DNA of 11,133 nt from SIG575 sp045632485 (lineage in GTDB: Bacteria; Bacillota; Clostridia; Oscillospirales; Acutalibacteraceae): positions 1-11,133 of the forward strand of contig JAZQWT010000141.1 in NCBI GenBank assembly GCA_045632485.1, read 5' to 3'. A program made the position numbers and the translations under genes. Position 1 is the first letter of the stretch. Every line of letters starts with the position of its first letter. This document shows, piece by piece, positions 1 to 7,278 of this stretch. The notes under the pieces are model-generated. The model worked only from the letters and a program-made list of their open reading frames with translations. It was not told the origin of the DNA and ran no database searches.

Positions 1-1
1 A

Positions 2-670
2 ATGAACTTTAAACGTATAACTCTTTTTGCAGGTCACTACGGCTCAGGTAAAACAAACATTGCCGTAAACTATGCAGTAAAGATAAAGGACGCAGGCATT
101 GACGTGTGCGTGGCAGACCTTGATATAGTAAATCCTTACTACCGTGCAAAGGACAGTGAGGACGAGCTTGAAAAGAGGGGAATTAAATTAATTTCTTCTG
201 TCTATGCAAACTCAAACGTTGATTTACCTGCAATTCCTCAGGATATGTATTCAATTATTGATAATAAAGAAACTTTTGCCGTTATGGATATCGGCGGTGA
301 TGACAGAGGTGCTTTAGCCCTCGGCAGATATGCACCGTCAATACTCGAAGAAAACGATTACGAAATGTTTTTTGTTATCAATAAATTCAGACCTCTCACT
401 CCCGATGCCGAAAGCACGGTTGAAGTGATGAGAGAAGTTGAAACGGCAGGCGGAATGAAATTCACCGCCATTGTCAACAACTCAAATCTCGGTGAAGAAA
501 CAACAGCGGAAGATGTGCTTTCTTCAGTTTCTTATGCCGAAGAAATTTCAAAGCTGACAGGTTTACCGGTTAAGCTTACAACTGTAAAAGCTACGTTATA
601 TAACGAATTGTCAGGCAGAATAGAAAATGTAATGCCCCTCAATTTGCAACATATAAGAAAATACGACTAA
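2..670 (+). CDS. P-loop ATPase of the MinD/ParA/CobQ (SIMIBI) type
   Basis: A 222-residue soluble nucleotide-binding protein. The N-terminus carries a Walker A loop, GHYGSGKTN (residues 11-19). It is followed by a DLDIVNPYYR segment (about 39-48), which resembles the switch I aspartate region of MinD/CobQ-like ATPases, and by a DIGGDDRGA segment (about 96-104) at the Walker B/switch II position. No CxxC pair is visible, so it is unlike the Mrp/NBP35 iron-sulfur carriers. The Walker A loop lies at the normal distance from the ATG at position 2, so the gene is probably complete, but its ribosome site lies outside the window. The next gene starts 33 bases downstream on the same strand, so it is probably co-transcribed with the 2-oxoacid:ferredoxin oxidoreductase. 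That suggests a role in assembly or regulation of the complex, but this is inference. The exact function is not recognised. Confidence 0.85.
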   Translation: MNFKRITLFAGHYGSGKTNIAVNYAVKIKDAGIDVCVADLDIVNPYYRAKDSEDELEKRGIKLISSVYANSNVDLPAIPQDMYSIIDNKETFAVMDIGGDDRGALALGRYAPSILEENDYEMFFVINKFRPLTPDAESTVEVMREVETAGGMKFTAIVNNSNLGEETTAEDVLSSVSYAEEISKLTGLPVKLTTVKATLYNELSGRIENVMPLNLQHIRKYD

Positions 671-703
671 CCAAAAAGAAATTTGATTTAAGGGAGAGAT
701 AGT

Positions 704-910
704 ATGGCAAAGGTAACTTTCGCAACAGACTTGTGCAAAGGTTGCGGTCTTTGTGTAGTGGCATGTCCCAAAAAGATTATTGCTCTTTCCAAAGACAAAA
801 TTAATGTTAAAGGACATCATCCCGCTGAAGTAACAGACAGTGAGAAATGTATAGGTTGTGCTTTCTGCGCAACAATGTGTCCTGATTGTGTAATTAAGGT
901 TGAGAGGTGA
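704..910 (+). CDS. 2-oxoacid:ferredoxin oxidoreductase, delta subunit (2[4Fe-4S] ferredoxin)
   Basis: A 68-residue ferredoxin-like protein with two complete CxxCxxCxxxCP clusters, at Cys11/14/17/21 and Cys49/52/55/59. Each should hold a [4Fe-4S] centre. In four-subunit 2-oxoacid oxidoreductases (VorDABC/KorDABC type) this small subunit passes electrons from the catalytic core to external ferredoxin. A ribosome site AGGGAGAG (691-698) precedes the ATG by 5 bases. Its stop codon lies within the ribosome site of the alpha subunit gene, which points to translational coupling. Size and gene order (delta first) fit the family well. There is a further Cys62 after the second cluster with no obvious role. 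Confidence 0.93.
   Translation: MAKVTFATDLCKGCGLCVVACPKKIIALSKDKINVKGHHPAEVTDSEKCIGCAFCATMCPDCVIKVER
903..910 (+). promoter_or_regulatory. Ribosome binding site that sets the alpha subunit start
   Basis: AGAGGTGA lies 5 bases before the ATG at 916. The in-frame GTG at 907 falls inside this ribosome site and so is unlikely to be the start. Confidence 0.8.
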
Positions 911-915
911 GAATA

Positions 916-1983
916 ATGGCAGAAAAAGTATTGATGAAAGGTAACGAAGCGATTGCTGAAGCTGCTATTATGGCAGGTTGCCGCCATTACTTCGGTTATC
1001 CTATAACTCCTCAGACAGAAGTTGCTGCTTACATGGCAAAACGTATGCCCAAAATCGAGGGTGGCGTTTTCCTTCAGGCAGAAAGTGAAATCGCAGCAAT
1101 CAATATGGTTTACGGTGTTGCTGCAACAGGTAAGAGAGTAATGACTTCTTCTTCAAGCCCCGGAATTTCACTTAAAAGTGAAGGTATTTCATACATAGCA
1201 GGTTGTGACCTCCCCGCACTTATCGTTAACGTACAGCGTGGCGGGCCCGGTCTCGGCGGTATCCAGCCCTCACAGTCAGACTATTTCCAGGCAACAAGAG
1301 GCAGCGGTCACGGTGACTATCACCTTATCGTTCTTGCTCCTGCATCAGTTCAGGAAATGGCTTCTCTTACATTCAAAGCATTCAATCTTGCTGACAAATA
1401 CCGTATGCCCACAATGATTCTTGCAGACGGTACAATGGGTCAGATGATGGAACCTGTAAGCCTTGATATGGGTGAAGTTGAAACATACGAAAAACCCTGG
1501 GCACTTACAGGTACAAATATGGAAAGAGAACACAACATTGTTAACTCTCTTTCACTTATTCCCGAAGAACTTGAAAAATTCAACTTCGAACGTTTTGAAA
1601 AATACAAAGCAATCGAAGAAAATGAAGCTCTTTGCGAAGAATTTATGATGGAAGATGCAGAAATCTGCGTTGCAGCATTCGGTATTGCATCACGTGTTTC
1701 AAAGAACGCAGTTCTCGAGGCAAGAAAACAGGGCATCAAAGTTGGTCTTATCAGACCTATCACACTCTGGCCCTTCCCCAAAAAGGCATTCAGAGCTGCT
1801 GCAGATAAAGTTAAAGCATTTATCAGCGTAGAAATGTCAATGGGACAGATGATTGAAGACGTTAAACTTGCAACAGAATGCAAGAAACCTGTTACACTCT
1901 GCAACAGAGCAGGCGGTATGATTCCTTCACCTGAACAGGTACTTGACGCAATCATCGAAGCAAACAAAGGAGGCGACAAATAA
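916..1983 (+). CDS. vorB: 2-oxoacid:ferredoxin oxidoreductase, alpha subunit (VorB/KorA type)
   Basis: A 355-residue subunit carrying the pyrimidine-binding (PYR) half of the thiamine-diphosphate site plus the transketolase C-terminal-like domain. The N-terminal GYPITPQTE signature (residues 27-35) and the SSSSPGISLKSEG stretch are characteristic of VorB/KorA subunits. The reaction is oxidative decarboxylation of a 2-oxoacid with CoA to an acyl-CoA, reducing ferredoxin. Length matches single-polypeptide alpha subunits of the four-subunit enzymes (about 350 residues). The ATG at 916 is chosen because a ribosome site lies just before it. Its stop TAA overlaps the ATG of the beta gene by one base. 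The substrate cannot be decided from sequence: branched-chain 2-oxoacids (VorB) are the usual annotation in clostridia, with 2-oxoglutarate (KorA) the main alternative. Confidence 0.93.
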   Translation: MAEKVLMKGNEAIAEAAIMAGCRHYFGYPITPQTEVAAYMAKRMPKIEGGVFLQAESEIAAINMVYGVAATGKRVMTSSSSPGISLKSEGISYIAGCDLPALIVNVQRGGPGLGGIQPSQSDYFQATRGSGHGDYHLIVLAPASVQEMASLTFKAFNLADKYRMPTMILADGTMGQMMEPVSLDMGEVETYEKPWALTGTNMEREHNIVNSLSLIPEELEKFNFERFEKYKAIEENEALCEEFMMEDAEICVAAFGIASRVSKNAVLEARKQGIKVGLIRPITLWPFPKKAFRAAADKVKAFISVEMSMGQMIEDVKLATECKKPVTLCNRAGGMIPSPEQVLDAIIEANKGGDK

Positions 1984-2735
1984 TGGTAGTTTTTGATAAA
2001 CCCCATGCACTGACAGATGCTCCTCTTCATTACTGCCCCGGATGTACTCACGGTATTATCCACCGTCTTGTTGCCGAGGTTATGGATGAGCTTGGAATCG
2101 AAGGCAAATCAATCGGTGTAGCACCTGTTGGTTGCTCAGTTATGGCATATAACTATTTTGGTTGTGATATGATTCAGGCTGCTCACGGACGTGCTCCTGC
2201 AGTTGCAACAGGTATCAAGCGTGCTGACCCCTCAAAAGTTGTTTTCACATATCAGGGCGACGGTGACCTTGCAGCTATCGGTACTGCAGAAACAGTTCAT
2301 TCAGCAGCAAGACGTGAAAATATCACAGTTATTTTCGTAAACAACGCAATTTACGGTATGACAGGCGGTCAGATGGCTCCCACAACTCTTCCCGGTCAGG
2401 TTACACAGACTTCACCTTACGGCAGAGATGTAAGCGTTGCAGGTTATCCCGTAAAGGTTGCAGAGCTTCTTTCAAATGTTGACGGTGCTGCTTACATCGA
2501 AAGAGTTGCAGTAAACAACGTTAAAAACATCAACAAAGCAAAGAAAGCAATCAAAAAGGCATTCCAGAATCAGATTGACGGCAAAGGCTTCTCACTTGTT
2601 GAAGTTCTTTCAACTTGTCCTACAAACTGGGGTGTAACACCTGAAAAAGCACTTACATGGCTTGAAGAAAATATGATGCCCTACTATCCCTTGGGCGTTT
2701 ACAAAGATATCTATGCAGAGGAGGAAACAAAATGA
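1983..2735 (+). CDS. 2-oxoacid:ferredoxin oxidoreductase, beta subunit (thiamine-diphosphate binding)
   Basis: A 250-residue subunit with the thiamine-diphosphate/Mg binding motif: GDGD at residues 92-95 and NN at 120-121, at the expected spacing. CPGC (Cys18, Cys21), Cys51 and Cys212 are at positions typical of the cysteines that hold a [4Fe-4S] cluster near the cofactor in KorB/VorA-type beta subunits. The ligand assignment is by analogy. It pairs with the alpha subunit to form the catalytic site in the cytoplasm. The start overlaps the alpha stop (TAATG) and the end overlaps the gamma start (ATGA), so the subunits are probably made in equal amounts by coupled translation. Confidence 0.94.
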   Translation: MVVFDKPHALTDAPLHYCPGCTHGIIHRLVAEVMDELGIEGKSIGVAPVGCSVMAYNYFGCDMIQAAHGRAPAVATGIKRADPSKVVFTYQGDGDLAAIGTAETVHSAARRENITVIFVNNAIYGMTGGQMAPTTLPGQVTQTSPYGRDVSVAGYPVKVAELLSNVDGAAYIERVAVNNVKNINKAKKAIKKAFQNQIDGKGFSLVEVLSTCPTNWGVTPEKALTWLEENMMPYYPLGVYKDIYAEEETK

Positions 2736-3268
2736 GTAAATCATCAAGCATCCTCTTTGCAGGATTCGGCGGACAGGGCGTTCTGTTCGTAGGTAAATTT
2801 CTCGCATACAAAGGTCTTGACGAAGGCAAGCAGGTAAGCTGGCTTCCCTCATACGGCCCTGAAATGCGTGGCGGTACTGCAAACTGCAGTGTTATCATCA
2901 GTGACGACCCCATCGGTTCTCCCATCATCAGTGAACCCGATATCCTCGTTGCAATGAACCTTCCTTCACTTGATAAATACGAAGCTTCAGTTAAAAAAGG
3001 CGGTAAAATCATTCTTGACAGCTCTCTTATCGGCAGAAAAGTTGAAAGAGATGACGTTGAAGTTTTCTATCTTCCCGCAACACAGCTTGCAAACGACAAC
3101 AATATTCCCAAGCTTGCTAATATGATTATTGCAGGTAAACTTATGAAAGAATGTGACGCTGTTTCTTATGACAACCTCAGAGAAGCACTTTCACACGTTG
3201 TTTCAGCAAGACATCAGGATATGATGGACGTTAACCTCGGTGCAATCGAAATCGGTTACAACGCATAA
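2732..3268 (+). CDS. 2-oxoacid:ferredoxin oxidoreductase, gamma subunit
   Basis: A 178-residue subunit with the GFGGQGV motif (residues 11-17) near the N-terminus, and SYGPEMRGGTANCSV (40-54), both diagnostic of the gamma domain of POR/KOR/VOR enzymes. This domain takes part in CoA-dependent acyl transfer in the complex. The ATG overlaps the beta stop by 4 bases, and GAGGA (about 2719-2723) provides the ribosome site. It is the last gene of the operon: a perfect 11-bp hairpin follows 10 bases after its stop. Length and motifs are normal for a stand-alone gamma subunit. Confidence 0.93.
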   Translation: MSKSSSILFAGFGGQGVLFVGKFLAYKGLDEGKQVSWLPSYGPEMRGGTANCSVIISDDPIGSPIISEPDILVAMNLPSLDKYEASVKKGGKIILDSSLIGRKVERDDVEVFYLPATQLANDNNIPKLANMIIAGKLMKECDAVSYDNLREALSHVVSARHQDMMDVNLGAIEIGYNA

Positions 3269-3278
3269 AATTTGAAAT

Positions 3279-3310
3279 AAGCGGTGTTCTTCTGAACACC
3301 GCTTGATTTG
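3279..3310 (+). terminator. Hairpin terminator after the oxidoreductase operon
   Basis: A perfect 11-bp stem (AAGCGGTGTTC at 3279-3289, GAACACCGCTT at 3294-3304) closes on a TTCT loop. The following tract (GATTTGTTC) is only moderately T-rich, so some read-through into the acyltransferase is possible. Confidence 0.8.
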
Positions 3311-3349
3311 TTCATAATATACGGTAGAAAATAAGAGGGAGTAAAATAA

Positions 3350-4441
3350 ATGGGAATCAAAAAATATAATCCGGAAATTGATCTGGTAAAGTTTATATTT
3401 TCCGTTTTTATTGTTCTGTATCACAGCAATAAGCTTGTGGCAGCTACAGGTATTGATTTGTTTTCTTTCGGCTTTACGGCAACAGACTTTTTCTTTATGA
3501 TTTCAGGCTACCTTATGGTGAAATCTTCAAAGAAATATGACCCTATGAACACAGGCAGAAGCACCTTTGATTTTGTAATGAGTAAAATAAAATCTTTTTA
3601 TCCTTATCTCATTTTTGCTTTTATTGTTGCTTTTGCGGTAAGGCAGTATGCAAAATTTCTTGACGGCACCTTTATAGCCTGGAATTTCTGGGAAGATCTT
3701 CTGATTTCAATTAACGAGGTTCTTCTTCTGCAGAACAGCGGAATTGATTTCGGCAGTATTTACAACGGCCCCACATGGTATATTTCCGCTATGCTTATTT
3801 CTATGGCGGTGCTTTTCCCCATTCTGCTTAAGTGTAAGGACTGGTTTGTCAATATCGGTTCGCTTATCATGGCGATTTTTGCCTATGCATTCACCCAGCA
3901 GGAAAGAGGAACACTCAATGCTCTGGGCTGGAACGGCTTTACCTCAAGGGGCATTGTGCGTGCAATTGCAGGCTTATGTCTGGGTGTTTTCCTCTGCAGT
4001 CTTGTTGAAAAATATCAGGCAAAGGGGACTGTACTTAAAACACCGGGTAAAATCCTTGTAGGAATTACTGAACTTGGCGTTTTTGTTCTGCTTGTTGCGA
4101 TTATGCAGAAAAAAGTCAACCACCGCTTTGACTATATTGCAATAATTCTGATTTTTTATCTGTGCTTTGTTATCCTCAGCGGTATCACAGGCTTTTCTGA
4201 TTTGCTGCCTTCAAAAATATGTGCATTTCTCGGAAAAGCATCGTTGCTCATTTATCTTAACCACCGTTGCCTTGTATTTCTGTTCAATGCGTTATGCCCT
4301 GAACTCAGATACGGAATAACTATGACACTATACCTTGCAGGTGCAGTTGTAATGGCTTTTCTGGCAGAAGGTGTTATTATTATCTGCCGAAAGATAGGGC
4401 AGAAAGTTTCACCTTGTGTGAAAAAGGCTTTAGTTGAATAA
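3350..4441 (+). CDS. Membrane acyltransferase, acyltransferase-3 family
   Basis: A 363-residue polytopic membrane protein. The start is typical of the family: a charged residue run followed by DLVKFIFSVFIVLYHSN (residues 11-27), where His25 sits at the conserved catalytic histidine position at the end of the first membrane helix. NGPTWYISAML (139-149) and LGKASLLIYLNHR (294-306) match other family-wide patterns. About ten hydrophobic segments are visible, roughly at 12-30, 42-58, 83-100, 143-161, 166-182, 202-220, 236-252, 262-281, 291-313 and 322-346. Members O-acylate (often acetylate) extracellular glycans, lipids or peptidoglycan. The substrate cannot be told here. A ribosome site AGAGGGAG precedes the ATG. 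It has terminators on both sides and seems to be transcribed alone or by read-through; no convincing promoter is seen in the short upstream gap. Confidence 0.88.
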   Translation: MGIKKYNPEIDLVKFIFSVFIVLYHSNKLVAATGIDLFSFGFTATDFFFMISGYLMVKSSKKYDPMNTGRSTFDFVMSKIKSFYPYLIFAFIVAFAVRQYAKFLDGTFIAWNFWEDLLISINEVLLLQNSGIDFGSIYNGPTWYISAMLISMAVLFPILLKCKDWFVNIGSLIMAIFAYAFTQQERGTLNALGWNGFTSRGIVRAIAGLCLGVFLCSLVEKYQAKGTVLKTPGKILVGITELGVFVLLVAIMQKKVNHRFDYIAIILIFYLCFVILSGITGFSDLLPSKICAFLGKASLLIYLNHRCLVFLFNALCPELRYGITMTLYLAGAVVMAFLAEGVIIICRKIGQKVSPCVKKALVE

Positions 4442-4448
4442 GTTTTTC

Positions 4449-4485
4449 AAGCATCGGTACGTTGAAATATTACCGATGCTTTTTT
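4449..4485 (+). terminator. Rho-independent terminator after the acyltransferase
   Basis: A perfect 11-bp stem (AAGCATCGGTA at 4449-4459, TACCGATGCTT at 4471-4481) with an 11-base loop runs directly into a T-tract (4480-4485). Confidence 0.92.
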
Positions 4486-4518
4486 GTTTGATTTCACATA
4501 TGCGGTATGTTGTTTTTA

Positions 4519-4552
4519 TTGACTTTTGACAAGAATTGTGATATATTATAAT
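4519..4552 (+). promoter_or_regulatory. Sigma-A-type promoter for the LicD/cytidylyltransferase operon
   Basis: TTGACT (4519-4524), a 17-base spacer and TATATT (4542-4547), with an extended -10 TG at 4539-4540. An overlapping alternative is TTGACA (4526-4531), 15 bases, TATAAT (4547-4552). Either would start transcription about 40-45 bases before the LicD fusion gene. It sits just after the preceding terminator, as expected for a new transcription unit. Confidence 0.75.
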
Positions 4553-4597
4553 TTACGAAAATGTGATTTTTTATAAATTTTTAAGGATGGTGCAAAA

Positions 4598-6532
4598 ATG
4601 ATTCAGAATATATTTTCAGACGAAATCAAATCTTTGGCTGAATGCGTTGTAAAATATTTCGAATTTTATGCAGAGAAAAAAATAGTTTATGATAAATTCT
4701 ATATTATAGCAGACCGCAACCCTGTTGCAGGCTATATTGTACCGGCACTTTCTGCTCTTGTGGGTGAAAACGCTGTTGTGGTTGAGGCTTTCGAAGAAAA
4801 TTCATATAACCGTGAATTCTGTGAAGCAAATTACCCCGGCGCAACATACATGACATACAGCCAGTTCTGTGCATCTGGTTCAGGTGAAAAATCAGCATAC
4901 ATTCTTCTTAATGACTCGAATCTTTGCGATGAAAGATGGTTTGAAATTCTTTCTGTCTGCCGCAACAAAGCGATTGTTTCTGATACAAACAGAATTATGC
5001 TCGGCACAGTTTTACCTGCTTTGCGTCCTATTCCTGACGGAATCCAGAGCCTTGCAGAGCGTGAATACAACTACTTCATAGAAAAGGTTGTAACAGACCG
5101 CACTCCCGCAGAAGATTTTTATGTAAGACTTGAAAAGGAATGCAGAAAAATCGTTACAGGCGGTTATGAGCAGGTGAATATCCTCCGCTTTGATAACCTC
5201 CTCGGCTCAAATTCTGCAACAACACCTAACTTTGATTTTGAAAAAATCGTTAAAGACTCTTTTGCAAACGGTAAGGTTGAAATTACAAAAGAAGATTATA
5301 TCAACAAGTTTTCATTTATACATACACGTGACGCTGCTTGTGCATTGATGAAGTCACTTTACTGCACAAGACTCGGCCACGTATATAATATCACATTGTT
5401 TGAAGCAACTATGGCTGACCTGAAAGCAAGAATTCAGGCAGCATTCCCTGATAAACTTGCACTTTCAGTTAACAGCGAGCCTTATACAAACGACGAAATT
5501 GTATCAAGATGTATGAGCTCTCTTAAAACTATAAAAACCACATGCTATTCAAAGAAAGTTCTTTATACATTTGAAGATGCTCTCTACCGTCTTGTTTGTA
5601 CTTTGTCAGACAATGAATTTGATGTACAGACAAAGCTTGGCTGCTATCAGGGCAAGCTTCAGAGATTGAAGAGCATTGAAATTGATATTCTTGCTGAAAT
5701 TGACAGAATCTGTAAAAAGCACGATATCAAATGGTTCCTGGCAGGCGGTTCACTCCTCGGTGCAGTACGTGAAAAGAAAAGTATTCCGTGGGATGACGAC
5801 CTTGACATCGGTATGCTCCGTGAAGATTTTGAAAAATTCAAACGCGTAGCACCTCAGGAGCTTGATAAGAAATATTACTATTCATCACCCTGGACAGATG
5901 ATAACTGTCATTACTATATCGATAAAATCCGTCTTAAGAGTTCATATTTCTCAACTGCTTACTCAAACCACTTCAAGCTTGAAGACGGCGTATTTGTTGA
6001 TGTTATCGTTTATGACCAGACAACATCAAACAGACTTCTTGAAAAATTCCAGATTAACTTTATCTGTGCAATGGTGGCACTTCTCAAAATCCGTTGGTAC
6101 AACGTTCCGAGAAAGGTTTACCGCTACAGAATGACAAAGATGATTCTCCCCATTCTTCGTCTTATTCCCTGGAAGGTTATGCATAAGATTTTCGATTTCT
6201 CTGCAACAATGTTTGCAAAGAAAAAGAATGCGGAATATCTTCTTGACAGTACAGGTCAGCACATCCGTTACGGACGTTTCCCCAAATATTATCTTGAGGA
6301 TCTTACAGAAACAGAGCTTGACGGACTTAAAGTGCCGATTCCCGTTCACTATCACGAATATCTTTCATTCTTCTACGGCGAAAACTATTTCCCCAAGCCC
6401 TCTCTTTCAGCACAGGTAGGTGCACATAAATTTGCACGTCTTGACCTTGGTGAATTCCTCTTTGAGGATAAGCAGCCCGGTGACTTCAGGGAAGTAAATA
6501 TCGACGGTGAATTGTTTGAAACTGAAATATAA
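4598..6532 (+). CDS. Fusion protein: degenerate SDR/NAD-epimerase domain plus LicD-family phosphotransferase
   Basis: A 644-residue two-domain protein. Residues about 30-340 look like an NAD-dependent epimerase/SDR fold: a candidate YxxxK pair (Tyr159, Lys163), RFDNLLG (197-203), and the C-terminal epimerase pattern FSFIHTRDAACAL followed by GHVYNI (about 238-265). The Gly-rich dinucleotide loop expected near residues 36-46 is replaced by IIADRNPVAGY, so cofactor binding is doubtful. Residues about 355-605 are a LicD domain, with WFLAGGSLLGAVREK (379-393) and the acidic DDDLDIG (399-405) that holds metal and catalytic residues in this nucleotidyltransferase-fold family. LicD proteins move phosphocholine or another phospho-polyol from a CDP carrier to a surface glycan. 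No signal peptide is seen; the protein is probably cytoplasmic or peripheral. AAGGATGG (4583-4590) is the ribosome site. The cytidylyltransferase follows after 17 bases. Confidence 0.88.
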   Translation: MIQNIFSDEIKSLAECVVKYFEFYAEKKIVYDKFYIIADRNPVAGYIVPALSALVGENAVVVEAFEENSYNREFCEANYPGATYMTYSQFCASGSGEKSAYILLNDSNLCDERWFEILSVCRNKAIVSDTNRIMLGTVLPALRPIPDGIQSLAEREYNYFIEKVVTDRTPAEDFYVRLEKECRKIVTGGYEQVNILRFDNLLGSNSATTPNFDFEKIVKDSFANGKVEITKEDYINKFSFIHTRDAACALMKSLYCTRLGHVYNITLFEATMADLKARIQAAFPDKLALSVNSEPYTNDEIVSRCMSSLKTIKTTCYSKKVLYTFEDALYRLVCTLSDNEFDVQTKLGCYQGKLQRLKSIEIDILAEIDRICKKHDIKWFLAGGSLLGAVREKKSIPWDDDLDIGMLREDFEKFKRVAPQELDKKYYYSSPWTDDNCHYYIDKIRLKSSYFSTAYSNHFKLEDGVFVDVIVYDQTTSNRLLEKFQINFICAMVALLKIRWYNVPRKVYRYRMTKMILPILRLIPWKVMHKIFDFSATMFAKKKNAEYLLDSTGQHIRYGRFPKYYLEDLTETELDGLKVPIPVHYHEYLSFFYGENYFPKPSLSAQVGAHKFARLDLGEFLFEDKQPGDFREVNIDGELFETEI

Positions 6533-6549
6533 AAGGAAGGCTGATTGAA

Positions 6550-7266
6550 ATGAATTTTGCAGGTATTCTTGCAGGAGGTATCGGCTCAAGAATGGAAAGC
6601 TCCGTTCCCAAGCAGTTCCTCAAAATCGGCGACACACCCATTATTGTGCGTACACTCAATACTTTCCTCAAAGAGGATTGTATCGATAAGGTTATCCTTG
6701 CAATGAACCCTCAGTGGGAAGATTATTGCAGGAATATGCTTGAAGAATATAAGGTTGACACATCACGTGTTGTTATTATCCATGGTGGCACAACACGTTT
6801 CCTTTCAATGGTGAACATTGTAAAGAAAAGCATTGAACTGGCAGGCGACAGCCTTACAGAAAAGGATATGATGCTTATTCACGACTGTGCAAGACCTTTC
6901 GTTTCTTCAAGAATTATCAATGATAACTATATAATTGCAAATGAATACGATATGGTAACAACTTCTGTTCCCACAATCGACACAGTTCTTATTGCTGAAG
7001 ACGGCAAACAGAGCACAGTTGTTCCCAATCGTGATACAGTTTTTCTTGACCAGGGTCCCCAGACTTTCAAAATCAAGCAGTTTGACGACCTTTATGAAAA
7101 GCTTACTCAGGAAGAAATTGACGCTTATATGGAAGCGGGCAGAATGTATCTTGAACACGATTTAAGTGTAGGTATTGTAAAAGGCGAGAGAACTAACTTT
7201 AAAATTACAACTGAATTTGATATGCTTCTGGGCAATATGATGATTCAGGACGGTCAGATTAAGTAA
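6550..7266 (+). CDS. IspD/TarI-family cytidylyltransferase
   Basis: A 238-residue enzyme of the IspD/TarI family, which joins CTP and a sugar- or polyol-phosphate to give a CDP-linked product and pyrophosphate. The CTP-binding loop AGGIGSRM (8-15) with PKQF (20-23), GGTTRFLSM (79-87), HDCARPF (111-117), DQGPQTFK (167-174) and GERTNFKIT (212-220) fall in order at family-typical spacing. The context with LicD rather than isoprenoid genes favours a TarI-like role (ribitol-5-phosphate or a related phosphate) over methylerythritol phosphate. Substrate is inference. AAGGAAGG (6533-6540) is the ribosome site, directly after the stop of the LicD fusion gene. The dehydrogenase follows with a 12-base gap, so the three genes form one operon. 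Confidence 0.9.
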   Translation: MNFAGILAGGIGSRMESSVPKQFLKIGDTPIIVRTLNTFLKEDCIDKVILAMNPQWEDYCRNMLEEYKVDTSRVVIIHGGTTRFLSMVNIVKKSIELAGDSLTEKDMMLIHDCARPFVSSRIINDNYIIANEYDMVTTSVPTIDTVLIAEDGKQSTVVPNRDTVFLDQGPQTFKIKQFDDLYEKLTQEEIDAYMEAGRMYLEHDLSVGIVKGERTNFKITTEFDMLLGNMMIQDGQIK

Positions 7267-7278
7267 GGAGATTTATTT

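Noticed and set aside
907..915. GTG start 9 bases upstream for the alpha subunit
   Set aside because: The GTG is part of the ribosome site AGAGGTGA, which points to the ATG at 916; the extra residues match nothing typical.
1440..2063. 207-codon open frame on the minus strand across the alpha/beta junction
   Set aside because: It lies opposite well-recognised subunit genes, has no family resemblance and no ribosome site; it is a by-product of codon use on the coding strand.
3290..3318. Possible promoter for the acyltransferase (TTCTGA-17-CATAAT)
   Set aside because: The -35 match is weak and lies inside the terminator hairpin; there is not enough evidence to call it.
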